Made by a program: the position numbers and the translations under genes
DNA from: UBA2965 sp036526135
GTDB taxonomy: Bacteria > Pseudomonadota > Gammaproteobacteria > Pseudomonadales > Azotimanducaceae
Assembly (NCBI GenBank): GCA_036526135.1
Contig: DATCZA010000052.1
Coordinates: 1 to 17,100 of the forward strand
Reading direction: 5' to 3'
DNA length: 17,100 nucleotides
In this document: positions 1 to 8,227 of the stretch, piece after piece
How positions within the stretch are numbered: the first letter of the stretch is position 1
How the letters are laid out: the number at the start of each line of letters is the position of its first letter
Notes under the pieces: model-generated
What the model was told of the DNA's origin: nothing
What the model saw: the letters and a program-made list of their open reading frames with translations, nothing else
Database searches by the model: none

Positions 1-461
1 GAGCCGCAGGTGACCATGTGGTCGGTGGCCACGTTGACGATCTCGCCGCCGCGGCCCTGCTTGAGCATCTCGGCGATCACCGCTCTGCCCATGAGGTATT
101 CGCCTTTGAGGTTGGTCCCCACCATCCCCTCGTAGTCGGCGATCGTCTTGTCCAGGTCGTCGTCGGCCACGCTGACCCAGCACTTGCCGGCGTTGCTGAT
201 CAGGATGTCGATGCCGCCGAAGGCTTCGACCGTCCCGTCCACCACCTTGCGCACGTCCTCGGGCACGGACACGTCGGCCTTCCAGCCTACGGACCGGACG
301 CCATGGGCCTCCAGGCGGGCGGGCAACTCGAGAATCTCTTCACGAATGTCGCAAACGGCGACGTTGACCCCTTCAGCGGCAAGCGCTTCCGCATAGGCCG
401 GACCAATGCCGACGGCGGCGCCCGTAACGATGGCGTTCTTGCCACGCAGTGAAACTGACAT
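1..461 (-). CDS. SDR family NAD(P)-dependent oxidoreductase (3' part beyond window edge)
   Basis: Short-chain dehydrogenase/reductase, probably oxidising or reducing an alcohol/ketone with NAD(P)(H) in the cytoplasm. About 153 residues are visible; the classical family is near 250-280. The Rossmann glycine motif TGAAVGIG is at residues 13-20 and the NAG-type motif SNAG at 89-92. The YxxxK catalytic pair would lie beyond the window edge. Where most family members have N-[VMI]-S-S ahead of the catalytic serine, this protein reads NVATDH (143-148), so threonine or another residue may take that place; I recall an ATDH-type SDR subgroup with this feature. The start is ATG 461; an adjacent ATG at 464 is also possible, with the G-rich stretch GAGGGGGG just upstream. 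It is the last visible gene of the minus-strand catabolic run, 109 bases after the CurA-like gene. Substrate unknown. Confidence 0.9.
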   Translation of the reverse strand, partial: MSVSLRGKNAIVTGAAVGIGPAYAEALAAEGVNVAVCDIREEILELPARLEAHGVRSVGWKADVSVPEDVRKVVDGTVEAFGGIDILISNAGKCWVSVADDDLDKTIADYEGMVGTNLKGEYLMGRAVIAEMLKQGRGGEIVNVATDHMVTCG

Positions 462-570
462 CATCCCCCCTCATCGAGATGTGATTGAACTCCCGCCACG
501 AGAATACACGAAGGCTTCAGTCTGCGTCAGCGTGCCCCAACCGGGGATCGATCCGGCCGGAGACGGCACC

Positions 571-1584
571 TCAGTCGCCCATCCTGAGCAGCTGCTTGCC
601 GAAGTTCTTGCCGGAGAACAGCCGCAGCAGCGTCGCCGGAATGTTCTCGAAGCCGTGCTGGACGTCTTCCTTGTATACGATGGCCCCGGAACGGATCCAT
701 TCGGTGATGCGTTCCCTGGCGACGTCGTACTCGGCTTCGTAGCCGCTCAGCAGAAAGCCTTCGATGTTGGCCTGCCTGAACACGACGTTGAAGTAGTTGG
801 CAGGACCCGGCGGCAGGGTTTCCTGCTCGTACCGGGATATGCCGCCGCAGATGACGACTCTGGCGTGGGGCGCGATCCGCGCCAGCGCATCGTTGAGCGC
901 CTCCCCGCCGACGTTGTCGAAGAAAACGTTGATCCCGTCCGGGCACAGCTCCTTCAGGCGGGCTTTGATGTTCTCGTTCTTGTAGTCGATGGCGGCGTCG
1001 TAGCCGACCTCGTCCACGAGCCATGCGCACTTTTCCGGGCCGCCCGCGATCCCAACGGTGTGGCAGCCGGCAATTTCGGCTATCTGACCGACCATCGAAC
1101 CCACGGCCCCGGCCGCACCCGACACCACCACCATGTCGCCGGGTTCCGGCCGGCCCACCCGAAGCAGCCCGAAGTAGGCGGTGAGGCCGGTGCCGCCCAG
1201 CGGACCGAGCCGGGCGGTGAGCAGATCATCGTCGGGCACGATCTCCAGGCTGCGAGCCGGCAGCGACGCGTACTCCTGCCAGCCTACGAACCCGGCAACC
1301 TTCGTGCCCTCCGCCACGCCCGGGCTGCGCGACTCCACCACCTCGCCAATGCCCCTGGCATACATCACCTCGCCCATGGCGCCTCCCCGGGAATAGCCGG
1401 CGATGTTCTCCAGCTGCCCCTTCTGGGACGGGTCGAAGCTCAGGTACTCCACCTTTACCCGGACGTCGCCTTCTCCCAGGGGCGCAAGCTCCGCCTCGTT
1501 CTCCACGAAGTCGCTCAGCGCCACGGCTCTGCCGCGCGGGTTTCCATTGATGAGCCACTGTCTGTTGATGGTCTTCCCACCCAT
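571..1584 (-). CDS. NADP-dependent medium-chain oxidoreductase, CurA / leukotriene B4 12-hydroxydehydrogenase type
   Basis: Zinc-independent MDR-superfamily reductase of 337 residues, the usual length for curcumin/dihydrocurcumin reductase (CurA) and prostaglandin/2-alkenal reductase relatives. Known members reduce the C=C bond of alpha,beta-unsaturated ketones or aldehydes with NADPH. An N-terminal GroES-like catalytic domain is followed by a Rossmann domain with the glycine motif AAGAVG at residues 157-162. GGPEK at 181-185 contributes a lysine typical of NADP specificity, and FDNVGG at 222-227 is a family hallmark. The expected zinc-ligand cysteines are absent, as normal for this branch. 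The start ATG follows AGGGGAAAG at good spacing. It lies 84 bases downstream of the KstD-like gene on the same strand. A role in reducing an enone intermediate of the pathway is inference. Confidence 0.93.
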   Translation of the reverse strand: MGGKTINRQWLINGNPRGRAVALSDFVENEAELAPLGEGDVRVKVEYLSFDPSQKGQLENIAGYSRGGAMGEVMYARGIGEVVESRSPGVAEGTKVAGFVGWQEYASLPARSLEIVPDDDLLTARLGPLGGTGLTAYFGLLRVGRPEPGDMVVVSGAAGAVGSMVGQIAEIAGCHTVGIAGGPEKCAWLVDEVGYDAAIDYKNENIKARLKELCPDGINVFFDNVGGEALNDALARIAPHARVVICGGISRYEQETLPPGPANYFNVVFRQANIEGFLLSGYEAEYDVARERITEWIRSGAIVYKEDVQHGFENIPATLLRLFSGKNFGKQLLRMGD

Positions 1585-1668
1585 TTGCTTTCCCCTGACA
1601 TCAAATCCGTCTGCGCGACGGGCCCCACCCGCAGCGCCCCCGCGCCGTCACGATGGTACTTTAACCGC

Positions 1669-3351
1669 CTACTGGCTACCCTCGGCGGCCGCGTGCCGGG
1701 CGGCGATGTAACCAAAGGTCATCGCCGGCCCGATGGTCCCGCCGGCACCGGGGTAGAAGTTACCCATGGCCGAGGCCGAGCTGTTCCCCGCGGCATACAG
1801 GCCGCGAACCACGGTGCCGTCGCCACGCAGAACCTGAGCGTGCTCGTTGGTGAGCAACCCGCCTTTGGTACCGAGATCGCCCGGGTAAATCCGCATGCCG
1901 TAGAAGGGCGGCTCGTCCAGGGCAGCCAGGCAGGGGTTGGGTCGTACCCCGGGATCACCGGCGAAGCGGTCGAACGCGCTATCGCCCCGGTGATAGTCGT
2001 CGTCGCTGCCCTTCGAGGCCATGTCGTTGAACCTGGCCACCGTATCTTCGAGACCGGCCGGGTCGATCCCCATGATTTCGGCCAGCTCGACCAGGGTGTC
2101 CGCCCGCACGACGAACCCGTTTTCCAGATATCGCCGAGGCGTGACGCCAGGGAGCATGCCGCCCAGGGGATACTTGCTCCGGTAACGGTCGTCGAAGATG
2201 AGAAACGACGGGATGGCGGAAGCCCCGCTGCGATCCGCCTCCTGCATGTGCTTGACGAACTCGTTGTAGGGATCGGCCTCGTTGGCAAAGCGCTGGCCCG
2301 CCGCGTTCACGATGATGTTACCCGGCTTGCCGCGCTCGAAAATGACGATCTGCGGTCCCTGGCCAGGCGGCATGAAGGTGGGCGCCCACCAGGCGTCGTC
2401 CATGAGGTCTACCGCGGCGCCGGCGTCGAGACCTGCGCGGATGGCGTCTCCCGTGTTGCCAGGCGAGCCGGATGAGTATTCGGCCGTGTTCTCGCCGAAG
2501 TACTCCGAGCGCATCTCGCCGTTGTGCTCGAACCCTCCCGCCGTGATCACCACGCCGCGCCTGGCTTCCACCCGCACGGGCTCTTCGCCACGCCTGACCA
2601 GCACGCCTCGAACGGCACCGTCATCGTCGGTGACGATGCGCGCAAGCGGCGCGTTCAGCCACAGCGGAACGTCCGTGCGTTCCATGGCGTGGCGAAGCCA
2701 TGCGATGAGGGCGCGCCCGTTGGCAAGGTGATGGGCTCCGGAGAGACGGTTCCACAGGTTCCGCGGGAAGACTTTCCAGGCCTTGAGCAGCTCCAGCGGG
2801 TTGGAGCGCACGGCGGCGAGGCGCCTCAGCTCCGTCATGGTGCCGACGATGCCTGCGGGCGCCATGGCGGCGCGGGCGCGCAGGTCGCCCAGCGCATCGC
2901 CCAGCCTGCGGCCGGCGAAGACCTTCGGCTCTACCGACCGGCCGCCCTGACAGCCGCCCGGATCTTCCGGCCGGTAATCGGGAAAACCTTCGAAAACGGC
3001 CACTTCCAGACAATCGCGCGCGCGGAGAAAGTCGAGCATCTTCGGCGCGTTCTCAACGAACGCCTCGAGCCTGGCCGCGCTGACCCGGTTGCCGATGTTG
3101 TGCTTCAGATACGTCACGGCACGCTCGGCCGAGTCCTCGACGCCCGCCTGCTTCATCAGCGAGTTGTTGGGCACCCACAGCACGCCACCGGAAAGCGCCG
3201 TGGTGCCGCCGTAACGGTCCGTCTTCTCGACCATCAGAACATCCAGGCCCTCGAGCTTTGCCGTCAAGGCACAGGCCATCCCCGCCGCCCCGGACCCCAC
3301 CACCACGAGATCGACGGTGAGGTCCCAGTCAGCCTCGTCGAGTTGCGTCAT
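1669..3351 (-). CDS. FAD-dependent oxidoreductase resembling 3-ketosteroid delta-1-dehydrogenase (KstD-like)
   Basis: A 560-residue flavoprotein of the FAD_binding_2 family. The N-terminal FAD motif GSGAAG is at 19-24, followed by VEKTDRYGGTTALSGG (41-56), typical of KstD and flavocytochrome c relatives. ITAGGFEHN at 269-277 is the second nucleotide-contact strand. The C-terminal YPGAGGTIGPAM (533-544) contains the tyrosine-x3-glycine pair that in KstD holds the substrate carbonyl. Y126 in the PDYRPE stretch and Y362 in NEADPY sit where KstD places its other two active-site tyrosines; this is alignment from memory. KstD enzymes insert a C1-C2 double bond in 3-ketosteroids, but close relatives act on other cyclic ketones, so the substrate is uncertain. 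The ATG lies inside the end of the upstream MFS gene (23-base overlap), implying translational coupling. No signal peptide is seen. Confidence 0.9.
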   Translation of the reverse strand: MTQLDEADWDLTVDLVVVGSGAAGMACALTAKLEGLDVLMVEKTDRYGGTTALSGGVLWVPNNSLMKQAGVEDSAERAVTYLKHNIGNRVSAARLEAFVENAPKMLDFLRARDCLEVAVFEGFPDYRPEDPGGCQGGRSVEPKVFAGRRLGDALGDLRARAAMAPAGIVGTMTELRRLAAVRSNPLELLKAWKVFPRNLWNRLSGAHHLANGRALIAWLRHAMERTDVPLWLNAPLARIVTDDDGAVRGVLVRRGEEPVRVEARRGVVITAGGFEHNGEMRSEYFGENTAEYSSGSPGNTGDAIRAGLDAGAAVDLMDDAWWAPTFMPPGQGPQIVIFERGKPGNIIVNAAGQRFANEADPYNEFVKHMQEADRSGASAIPSFLIFDDRYRSKYPLGGMLPGVTPRRYLENGFVVRADTLVELAEIMGIDPAGLEDTVARFNDMASKGSDDDYHRGDSAFDRFAGDPGVRPNPCLAALDEPPFYGMRIYPGDLGTKGGLLTNEHAQVLRGDGTVVRGLYAAGNSSASAMGNFYPGAGGTIGPAMTFGYIAARHAAAEGSQ

Positions 3352-4783
3352 CGCTGCCTCCCTCTATCGCCCGCTGGCCGTCCCCGTCGACGTCAGCCGA
3401 TCCGGCCGCCCCTGCTTCCCCGTCCGCCGATCCGTCACGCATCGCGATCCGGGACTGCAGCGCCCGCTGCTCCGCCTCGTCGAGCTTGAATCCCCGAATG
3501 AAGACGTAGGCGAGGATCATGGCCATGACGGGCACCACGAGGTAGATCATACGGAAAGCGAACTTCGCGTCCTCCGAATTTCCACCCTGGGCATCGAAAC
3601 CCACCACCGCAAGCAGCGGATAGGTAATGCCGATGGCGAGCGCCCCGCCCGCCTTGGCGGTAATGGAGAGCAGCGCGAAGTAAAGGCCCGTTCGCTGCCC
3701 GCCCGTCTGCACGTTGTCGTAGTCCACCACGTCCGCCCCCATGGACCGCAGCAGAAACTGCAGGCCCGAATGGGTCAAACCCGTGAAGAACAGAAACGCC
3801 ACGAACAGCGCGACGTCGCCCTCGCCCGGGAAGAAGAACAGCGACGTGGTGAAGCAGAAGCACAGCGAGCTGATGCCGAACGCGCGGTGCTTGCCGACTC
3901 TGAACGACAGGCGTACCCAGAGCGGCACGCCGATGATGTGAGCCACGAAGAAGCCGATGAGCGCGAGCGAGTTGAACTGGGAGTTCCCCAGCAGCTCCGC
4001 CTGATAGAAGATGAACAGCCCCGACATCACCGAACCGGGAATGGCTGCCATGGCATCGGCAAGCAGCAGGCGGCGCATGTGGGGGTTCCGCAGAACCATG
4101 CGCAGGCCGCGAATCAGCCCGATGCGAGGCGCCGGCGCCGTGGGGCGCTCGCCAACCAGGGTGACCGCCGCAAACACGCAGATTGGCGCGAACACCAGCG
4201 CCATGGTGCCGAAGAACGTCAACGCCTCGTGCCCTGCCGGCGGCGTTCCCCGAAATTCGAGAAACGCCAGGGGGCCCAGGATGAGCAGCGAGCCCATGTA
4301 GGCCGCAAACGAGTTGAAGCCGGCGATGCGCGATCGCTGGTCGTAATCGGGGGACAGCTCCGCCGCCCACGCCGTGTGGGAGATGGTCTTCATGGTCGTG
4401 CCTGCATAGAGCACCACCAGCCAGAAGCCCAGATACCAGATCGAGGGCGACCCGGTCGGCATGAACGCCATGTAGACGCCGATCATCATGAAGGGCAGCG
4501 CGATCACCAGCCAGTGCCGGCGCCGGCCCCAGCGGCTGTCGAAGCGGTCGCCGATGATGCCCATCACCGGGTCGGTGACGATGTCGAACAGGCGCACGAG
4601 CATGAACACGAGACCCACCTCGGCAAGGCCCAGGCCCAGGGTCTTTGTGTAGAACGGCGGCAGGAAGATGGCCAGCGGCAGCGTCATGCCGACGCTGGGG
4701 AACGCGATGGAGGCGAAGATGCCCAGCCGCCAGGAGGGGATGCGCCCGGAAGCGTCGACGAGAGACCGATGGCGGGCGAACAT
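3329..4783 (-). CDS. MFS transporter, GPH (glycoside-pentoside-hexuronide) cation symporter-like
   Basis: Integral inner-membrane transporter of about 484 residues with roughly twelve hydrophobic segments. DPVMGIIGDR followed by SRWGRRR in the first cytoplasmic loop is the GPH/MFS_2 hallmark (MelB-like). Characterised members move sugars with Na+ or H+. In catabolic clusters of marine proteobacteria, members of this family are found beside oxygenases, so the cargo here may be the hydrophobic substrate or a glycoside of it (inference). The start shown is ATG 4783, 8 bases after the P450 stop codon. An in-frame GTG at 4807 would add eight residues and overlap the P450 gene by 16 bases; neither has a convincing ribosome site, which fits reinitiation. 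Its 3' end overlaps the KstD-like gene by 23 bases. Confidence 0.92.
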   Translation of the reverse strand: MFARHRSLVDASGRIPSWRLGIFASIAFPSVGMTLPLAIFLPPFYTKTLGLGLAEVGLVFMLVRLFDIVTDPVMGIIGDRFDSRWGRRRHWLVIALPFMMIGVYMAFMPTGSPSIWYLGFWLVVLYAGTTMKTISHTAWAAELSPDYDQRSRIAGFNSFAAYMGSLLILGPLAFLEFRGTPPAGHEALTFFGTMALVFAPICVFAAVTLVGERPTAPAPRIGLIRGLRMVLRNPHMRRLLLADAMAAIPGSVMSGLFIFYQAELLGNSQFNSLALIGFFVAHIIGVPLWVRLSFRVGKHRAFGISSLCFCFTTSLFFFPGEGDVALFVAFLFFTGLTHSGLQFLLRSMGADVVDYDNVQTGGQRTGLYFALLSITAKAGGALAIGITYPLLAVVGFDAQGGNSEDAKFAFRMIYLVVPVMAMILAYVFIRGFKLDEAEQRALQSRIAMRDGSADGEAGAAGSADVDGDGQRAIEGGSDDATRRG

Positions 4784-4791
4784 GGGCCGCG

Positions 4792-6069
4792 TCAGTCCAC
4801 GTCCCACGCCAGCGGCAGGGAGCGGATTCCCTGCAGCACCGGCATACGCTTCTCCATGACCACCTCCCCGTCCAGCCTCAGATTGGGCAGCCGCTCCAGC
4901 ACCGTGCGCAGGAATATCTCACCCTCGATCCGGGCAAGCGCCGCGCCGCGGCAGAAGTGGGTTCCGTACCCGAAGGCCAGATGGCGGCGGACCTTGGCGA
5001 GATCCCGGTCCAGGCTGAAACGCAGCGGGTCGTCGAAGACCGTCGGGTCGAGGTTGGCGCCCGCCCACAGCAGCATGACCTTGGTGTCCTTCTCCAGGTG
5101 CAGAGGTCCCAAGTCCGTTTCCTCGTCGTTGGTGCGAAACAGGCCCTGCACGGGCGCGTCGAGGCGCAGGGACTCTTCGATGGCAAGCGGCACGAGCTCG
5201 GGGTTGGCCTTCAGCTTGGCGAGCTCCTCGGGTTGCCTGAGCAGGCGGTAGACGACGTTGGACAGCATGATCGTGGTCGTCGCGCTCCCCGCCGTCAGCA
5301 GAAAGCCGCAGAAACCGAGGATCTTCGCATCCGACAGGTAGGTGCCGTCCGGACCCGGCGTGGTCAGAAAACGGCAGACGATGTTGCTGTCATCGTGGTA
5401 CTCGCCGGATTCGAGCTTGCGTTTGCAGTCCGCCAGATGGTCTACGAACATCTGCTGGGTACCGGCAATGGCTCTCATTCGGGCCTCGTCCACGGACCCG
5501 GCGGCGAGCTCGGCCTGCACCTGGTGGCCGGGCGTCAGCATCAGCCCGACGGAGCCGATGATCATCTCGCGCACGAACTCCGTCTTGTCGCCGGCCTCGT
5601 CGCGCAGCGGGATGCCGAACATCCGGAAGATCACGAACAGCGGCAGCGCGATGGACAGCGCCTGATGCAGATCCACCCGCCCATCGGCATGGAAACCGTC
5701 GATCTGCTCATCCACGAACGCCTGCATCTCGGGTATGAGGGACTCGAAGTAGGGCACCGAGAAAGCGCTGGCGACGATCTTCACCTCGAAGGTGTGCTCC
5801 GGCGGATCCACGCTGACGAGCACGCCCGAGCGCTCCTGATAGTTGAGACCGGGGCCGTGCTTGCTCTTCCAAAGATCGTAGCGCTTGAGCATGGCGACGA
5901 TCTGGGCATGGGACGCCACGGCGTAGTGATCTCCCGCGGTGGAATGCGCGTAAGGGCAGCCGCCCGCGTGCATGGCGGCGTAGGTCTGCTTGAAGTCGGT
6001 GAGGAAGGGCTCGGAGTTGAAATCCACCTCCATGACCCCTTCCACCGGACAGGTCCTGGGATCGCTCAT
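4792..6069 (-). CDS. Cytochrome P450
   Basis: A soluble bacterial P450 of 425 residues, normal for class I CYPs that take electrons from a ferredoxin. The heme-thiolate signature FGYGTHFCRG spans 366-375 with ligand Cys373. The K-helix ExxR is E299-R302. The I-helix reads AGSATTT at 260-266: the alcohol (Thr264) is present, but the acidic residue usually just before it (AG-x-D/E-T) is Ala263. No N-terminal membrane anchor is seen. It probably hydroxylates the pathway substrate; the neighbouring KstD-like and transporter genes suggest a multi-ring hydrophobic compound (inference). No ferredoxin or ferredoxin reductase lies in the window. The ATG follows a G-rich stretch 86 bases after the nitroreductase stop, and the gene ends just ahead of the MFS gene, forming a tight unit with it. 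Confidence 0.96.
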   Translation of the reverse strand: MSDPRTCPVEGVMEVDFNSEPFLTDFKQTYAAMHAGGCPYAHSTAGDHYAVASHAQIVAMLKRYDLWKSKHGPGLNYQERSGVLVSVDPPEHTFEVKIVASAFSVPYFESLIPEMQAFVDEQIDGFHADGRVDLHQALSIALPLFVIFRMFGIPLRDEAGDKTEFVREMIIGSVGLMLTPGHQVQAELAAGSVDEARMRAIAGTQQMFVDHLADCKRKLESGEYHDDSNIVCRFLTTPGPDGTYLSDAKILGFCGFLLTAGSATTTIMLSNVVYRLLRQPEELAKLKANPELVPLAIEESLRLDAPVQGLFRTNDEETDLGPLHLEKDTKVMLLWAGANLDPTVFDDPLRFSLDRDLAKVRRHLAFGYGTHFCRGAALARIEGEIFLRTVLERLPNLRLDGEVVMEKRMPVLQGIRSLPLAWDVD

Positions 6070-6155
6070 GGGGTGCCCCCGGCGCGCACCGCGGCGCCGC
6101 GGTCACGGGGCCGGCGCAGCCGCAGCCGCCGACGGGTAGCCAGGGGCCTCACGAT

Positions 6156-6824
6156 CTACCAGCCGTTCCAGCGCAGGATCTCGTCGAGCCCCTTGCGGGT
6201 CGTGGGTCCGAAGTTGGCGTCGGGGTAGCCGATGGGGAGCAGCGCCACGGGCGTTGCGTCCTCGGGCAGCGACAGGATCCGCCGCAGATCGGCGTCGAGC
6301 ATCCCGTGGACGGTGGTCATCACGGTGCCGAGCCCAAGCGCCCGAGCCGCCAGCAGCACGTTCTGCACGGCCAGGTAGATCGAGCTTCCGGCCAGCAGCG
6401 ACGTGGCGTCCTGAGTGGGCGAGGACAAGCCGTAGAGGCAGGGAATGATCATGGCGGGCGCCTTCTCCAGATGGGAGAAAAACGCTCTGGCGCCCTTGAG
6501 CATCAGCCGCTCGGTCTTGTCGTCGGATTGCTCCCCGGCGGAGATCAGCTGCTGCAAGGGCTCCGCTGCGTCGAAAATCCCCCGCAGTGCTGCCCCGAGC
6601 TCGGCCCGTTTGTCCGGTTCGTCGACCACCACGAACACCCACGGCTGGGTATTCGAGCCGCTCGGCGCCTTGGACCCGGCGGCCACGACTTTCTCCAGCA
6701 ATTCTCTGGGAACGGGCTTGTCCTGCCAGTAGCGGATGGCCCGCTGGGTGAACATGGCCTCCCAGATGTTGTCGGTCGGCTCGCAACCCACCGGCAGATC
6801 GATCTTAGGATATCCTCTCGCCAT
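6156..6824 (-). CDS. Nitroreductase family FMN-dependent oxidoreductase
   Basis: A 222-residue protein of the nitroreductase fold, normally an FMN-binding homodimer using NAD(P)H. The N-terminal R-x-x-R phosphate-binding element is R28-R31 within TQRAIRYW. The FMN-contact stretch SGSNTQPW is at 55-62. GLGT in the C-terminal half and the GYPDANFGPTTRK tail are also typical. Family members reduce nitro groups, quinones or enones, or act as dehydrogenases. Given the surrounding catabolic genes, a role on an unsaturated ring ketone is possible, but the sequence does not decide it. The ATG is preceded by GGAAGGGGGG, a strong ribosome site. It is 63 bases after the alpha/beta hydrolase gene and 86 bases before the P450 gene, on the same strand. 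Confidence 0.93.
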   Translation of the reverse strand: MARGYPKIDLPVGCEPTDNIWEAMFTQRAIRYWQDKPVPRELLEKVVAAGSKAPSGSNTQPWVFVVVDEPDKRAELGAALRGIFDAAEPLQQLISAGEQSDDKTERLMLKGARAFFSHLEKAPAMIIPCLYGLSSPTQDATSLLAGSSIYLAVQNVLLAARALGLGTVMTTVHGMLDADLRRILSLPEDATPVALLPIGYPDANFGPTTRKGLDEILRWNGW

Positions 6825-6887
6825 GCTCCCCCCTTCCCTGCTCGGCCGGATGGTTCAGAGTAGAGCAGTTTTCCAGCGGGAATGAAA

Positions 6888-8135
6888 CTAAGCCGAGATC
6901 GAGGCGAGTATCGGTTCCAGGTACTCGACGAACCGCACGGGATTCTCGGTCATGGGGAAGTGGCCGACCCCCTTCATCTCCGTCCAGGTGGAACCCGGGA
7001 TCAGCTCGTGGGCCTGCCGGCCCAGCTCGGAGGTGCCGCTGTAGTCGTACTCGCCGGAGAGGATGTGCACGCCCACCCGGCTGGTGTCGATCTGCCCCGC
7101 TGCTTGCCGGATGTCGAAGTCGTTGATGTAGTAGTACAGATCGCCCAGAAAAACCGGCGGCCACCCGCAGGCGTAAACGAAGCTCGTTTCCTTGCGGTAA
7201 GCCTTCGGCGAGGCGGGCGCCATGATCCCGTCCATGAGGCGGGCCTTGTACTCGTTGCTCACCTGAGGGTGCCAGAGCTCCTCCAGCTCGCCCAGATCGC
7301 CCTCGATGTTGAGCGCGCCTTCCACGGAGATCACGGCCCGGAACGCCTCGGCGTGTCGCAGCGCGAGGTCCAGAGCCAGCAGCCCGCCCACGGAGCATCC
7401 CATGAAAACGGGCCGGTCCAAACCGAGCGCCTCGGCCAGCTTGACCGGCACCGAGCGCAGGAAATCTCCCTTGAGCTCGTAGCGCTCCGCCCACCACTCG
7501 CGGCTGACGGGGGGGACCGACTTGCCGTGATACGGCAGGTCGTAGGCGATGAGGCGGAAGCGGCTGGTGATCTCGGGAATCTCGAAGAGGTGGCGCCACT
7601 GGCTGCCGTGGCAGCCGGCCGTGTGCTGCATCAGCAGGGGGATGCCCTGCCCCGCCTCCTCGAAGTAGATCCGGTGATCGTGGCCCTCCAGCTCCAGATG
7701 GACATAGCGCCCCACGGGGGCGTCGAAGGCCCCGGGCGGTCGGGCCTCGTCGCGCATGGGCATGAACGGCGGCTCCGCCGGCCGAAGCAGCTCCACGGCG
7801 CGCATCACTGCCGGGTAGTACTGAGCGTGAACCACCGGGTCGACCTGGCGGTTGAGCCCGCCCCCCACGGTCAGGTTGGCCATGATGTCGTTGTGAAACC
7901 GCGGCGGCTGGGCCGCGAGCACTTGCTCCCATACGTCGGCAGGGCCCGCGTAGGTCAGCAGACCTTCGGCCGATTCGGCCCTGCCCGGAGACACGGCGCC
8001 GTCCGTCAGGCGAAGGCTGAGCTCCGCCTCCCCGACGGCGAGGGTGAGACCCCCCGTCCAGTGCCGGGCCGCCAGACCGAACTCGCCATCCGCCGCGCAC
8101 GCGCGGGCCCATTCCTCGTCGGTTGGAAGCTGCAT
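6888..8135 (-). CDS. Alpha/beta hydrolase with an N-terminal extra domain
   Basis: A 415-residue protein. The C-terminal part, from about residue 143, is a standard alpha/beta hydrolase: oxyanion region HTAGCHGS (171-178), nucleophile elbow GCSVG with Ser248, probable acid Asp364 in GEYDYSG, and catalytic His392 in GHFPM. The first ~120 residues are additional. They contain WTGGLTLAVGEAELSLRLTDG (starting at 26), a pattern resembling SCP2-like lipid-binding folds, but I cannot confirm this. Possible roles are ester hydrolysis, or C-C bond hydrolysis after ring cleavage as in meta-cleavage hydrolases. No signal peptide is seen. The ATG has GGAGGAG about nine bases upstream. It lies 92 bases downstream of the glutaredoxin-DinB gene and probably begins the catabolic part of the minus-strand run. 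Confidence 0.9.
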   Translation of the reverse strand: MQLPTDEEWARACAADGEFGLAARHWTGGLTLAVGEAELSLRLTDGAVSPGRAESAEGLLTYAGPADVWEQVLAAQPPRFHNDIMANLTVGGGLNRQVDPVVHAQYYPAVMRAVELLRPAEPPFMPMRDEARPPGAFDAPVGRYVHLELEGHDHRIYFEEAGQGIPLLMQHTAGCHGSQWRHLFEIPEITSRFRLIAYDLPYHGKSVPPVSREWWAERYELKGDFLRSVPVKLAEALGLDRPVFMGCSVGGLLALDLALRHAEAFRAVISVEGALNIEGDLGELEELWHPQVSNEYKARLMDGIMAPASPKAYRKETSFVYACGWPPVFLGDLYYYINDFDIRQAAGQIDTSRVGVHILSGEYDYSGTSELGRQAHELIPGSTWTEMKGVGHFPMTENPVRFVEYLEPILASISA

Positions 8136-8227
8136 TCCCCCGTTCTCCTCCCCGTTCGACTCGCCGCTGGGCGACCGTCACCGGACGCCCGCCATCATCA
8201 TAACCCCACGCACCACCGCCGCGGCGG

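Noticed and set aside
545..554. Palindrome GGATCGATCC between the CurA-like and SDR genes
   Set aside because: Ten bases, single copy, imperfect when extended; no basis to call it an operator or terminator.
406..2475. Long plus-strand open frame of 689 codons opposite the CurA-like and KstD-like genes
   Set aside because: It is the antisense shadow of two well-conserved genes in GC-rich DNA; its translation has no recognisable domain and is rich in arginine, histidine and alanine.
3317..5251. Long plus-strand open frame of 644 codons opposite the transporter and P450
   Set aside because: Antisense shadow with low-complexity charged composition; the opposite strand has clear transporter and P450 motifs.
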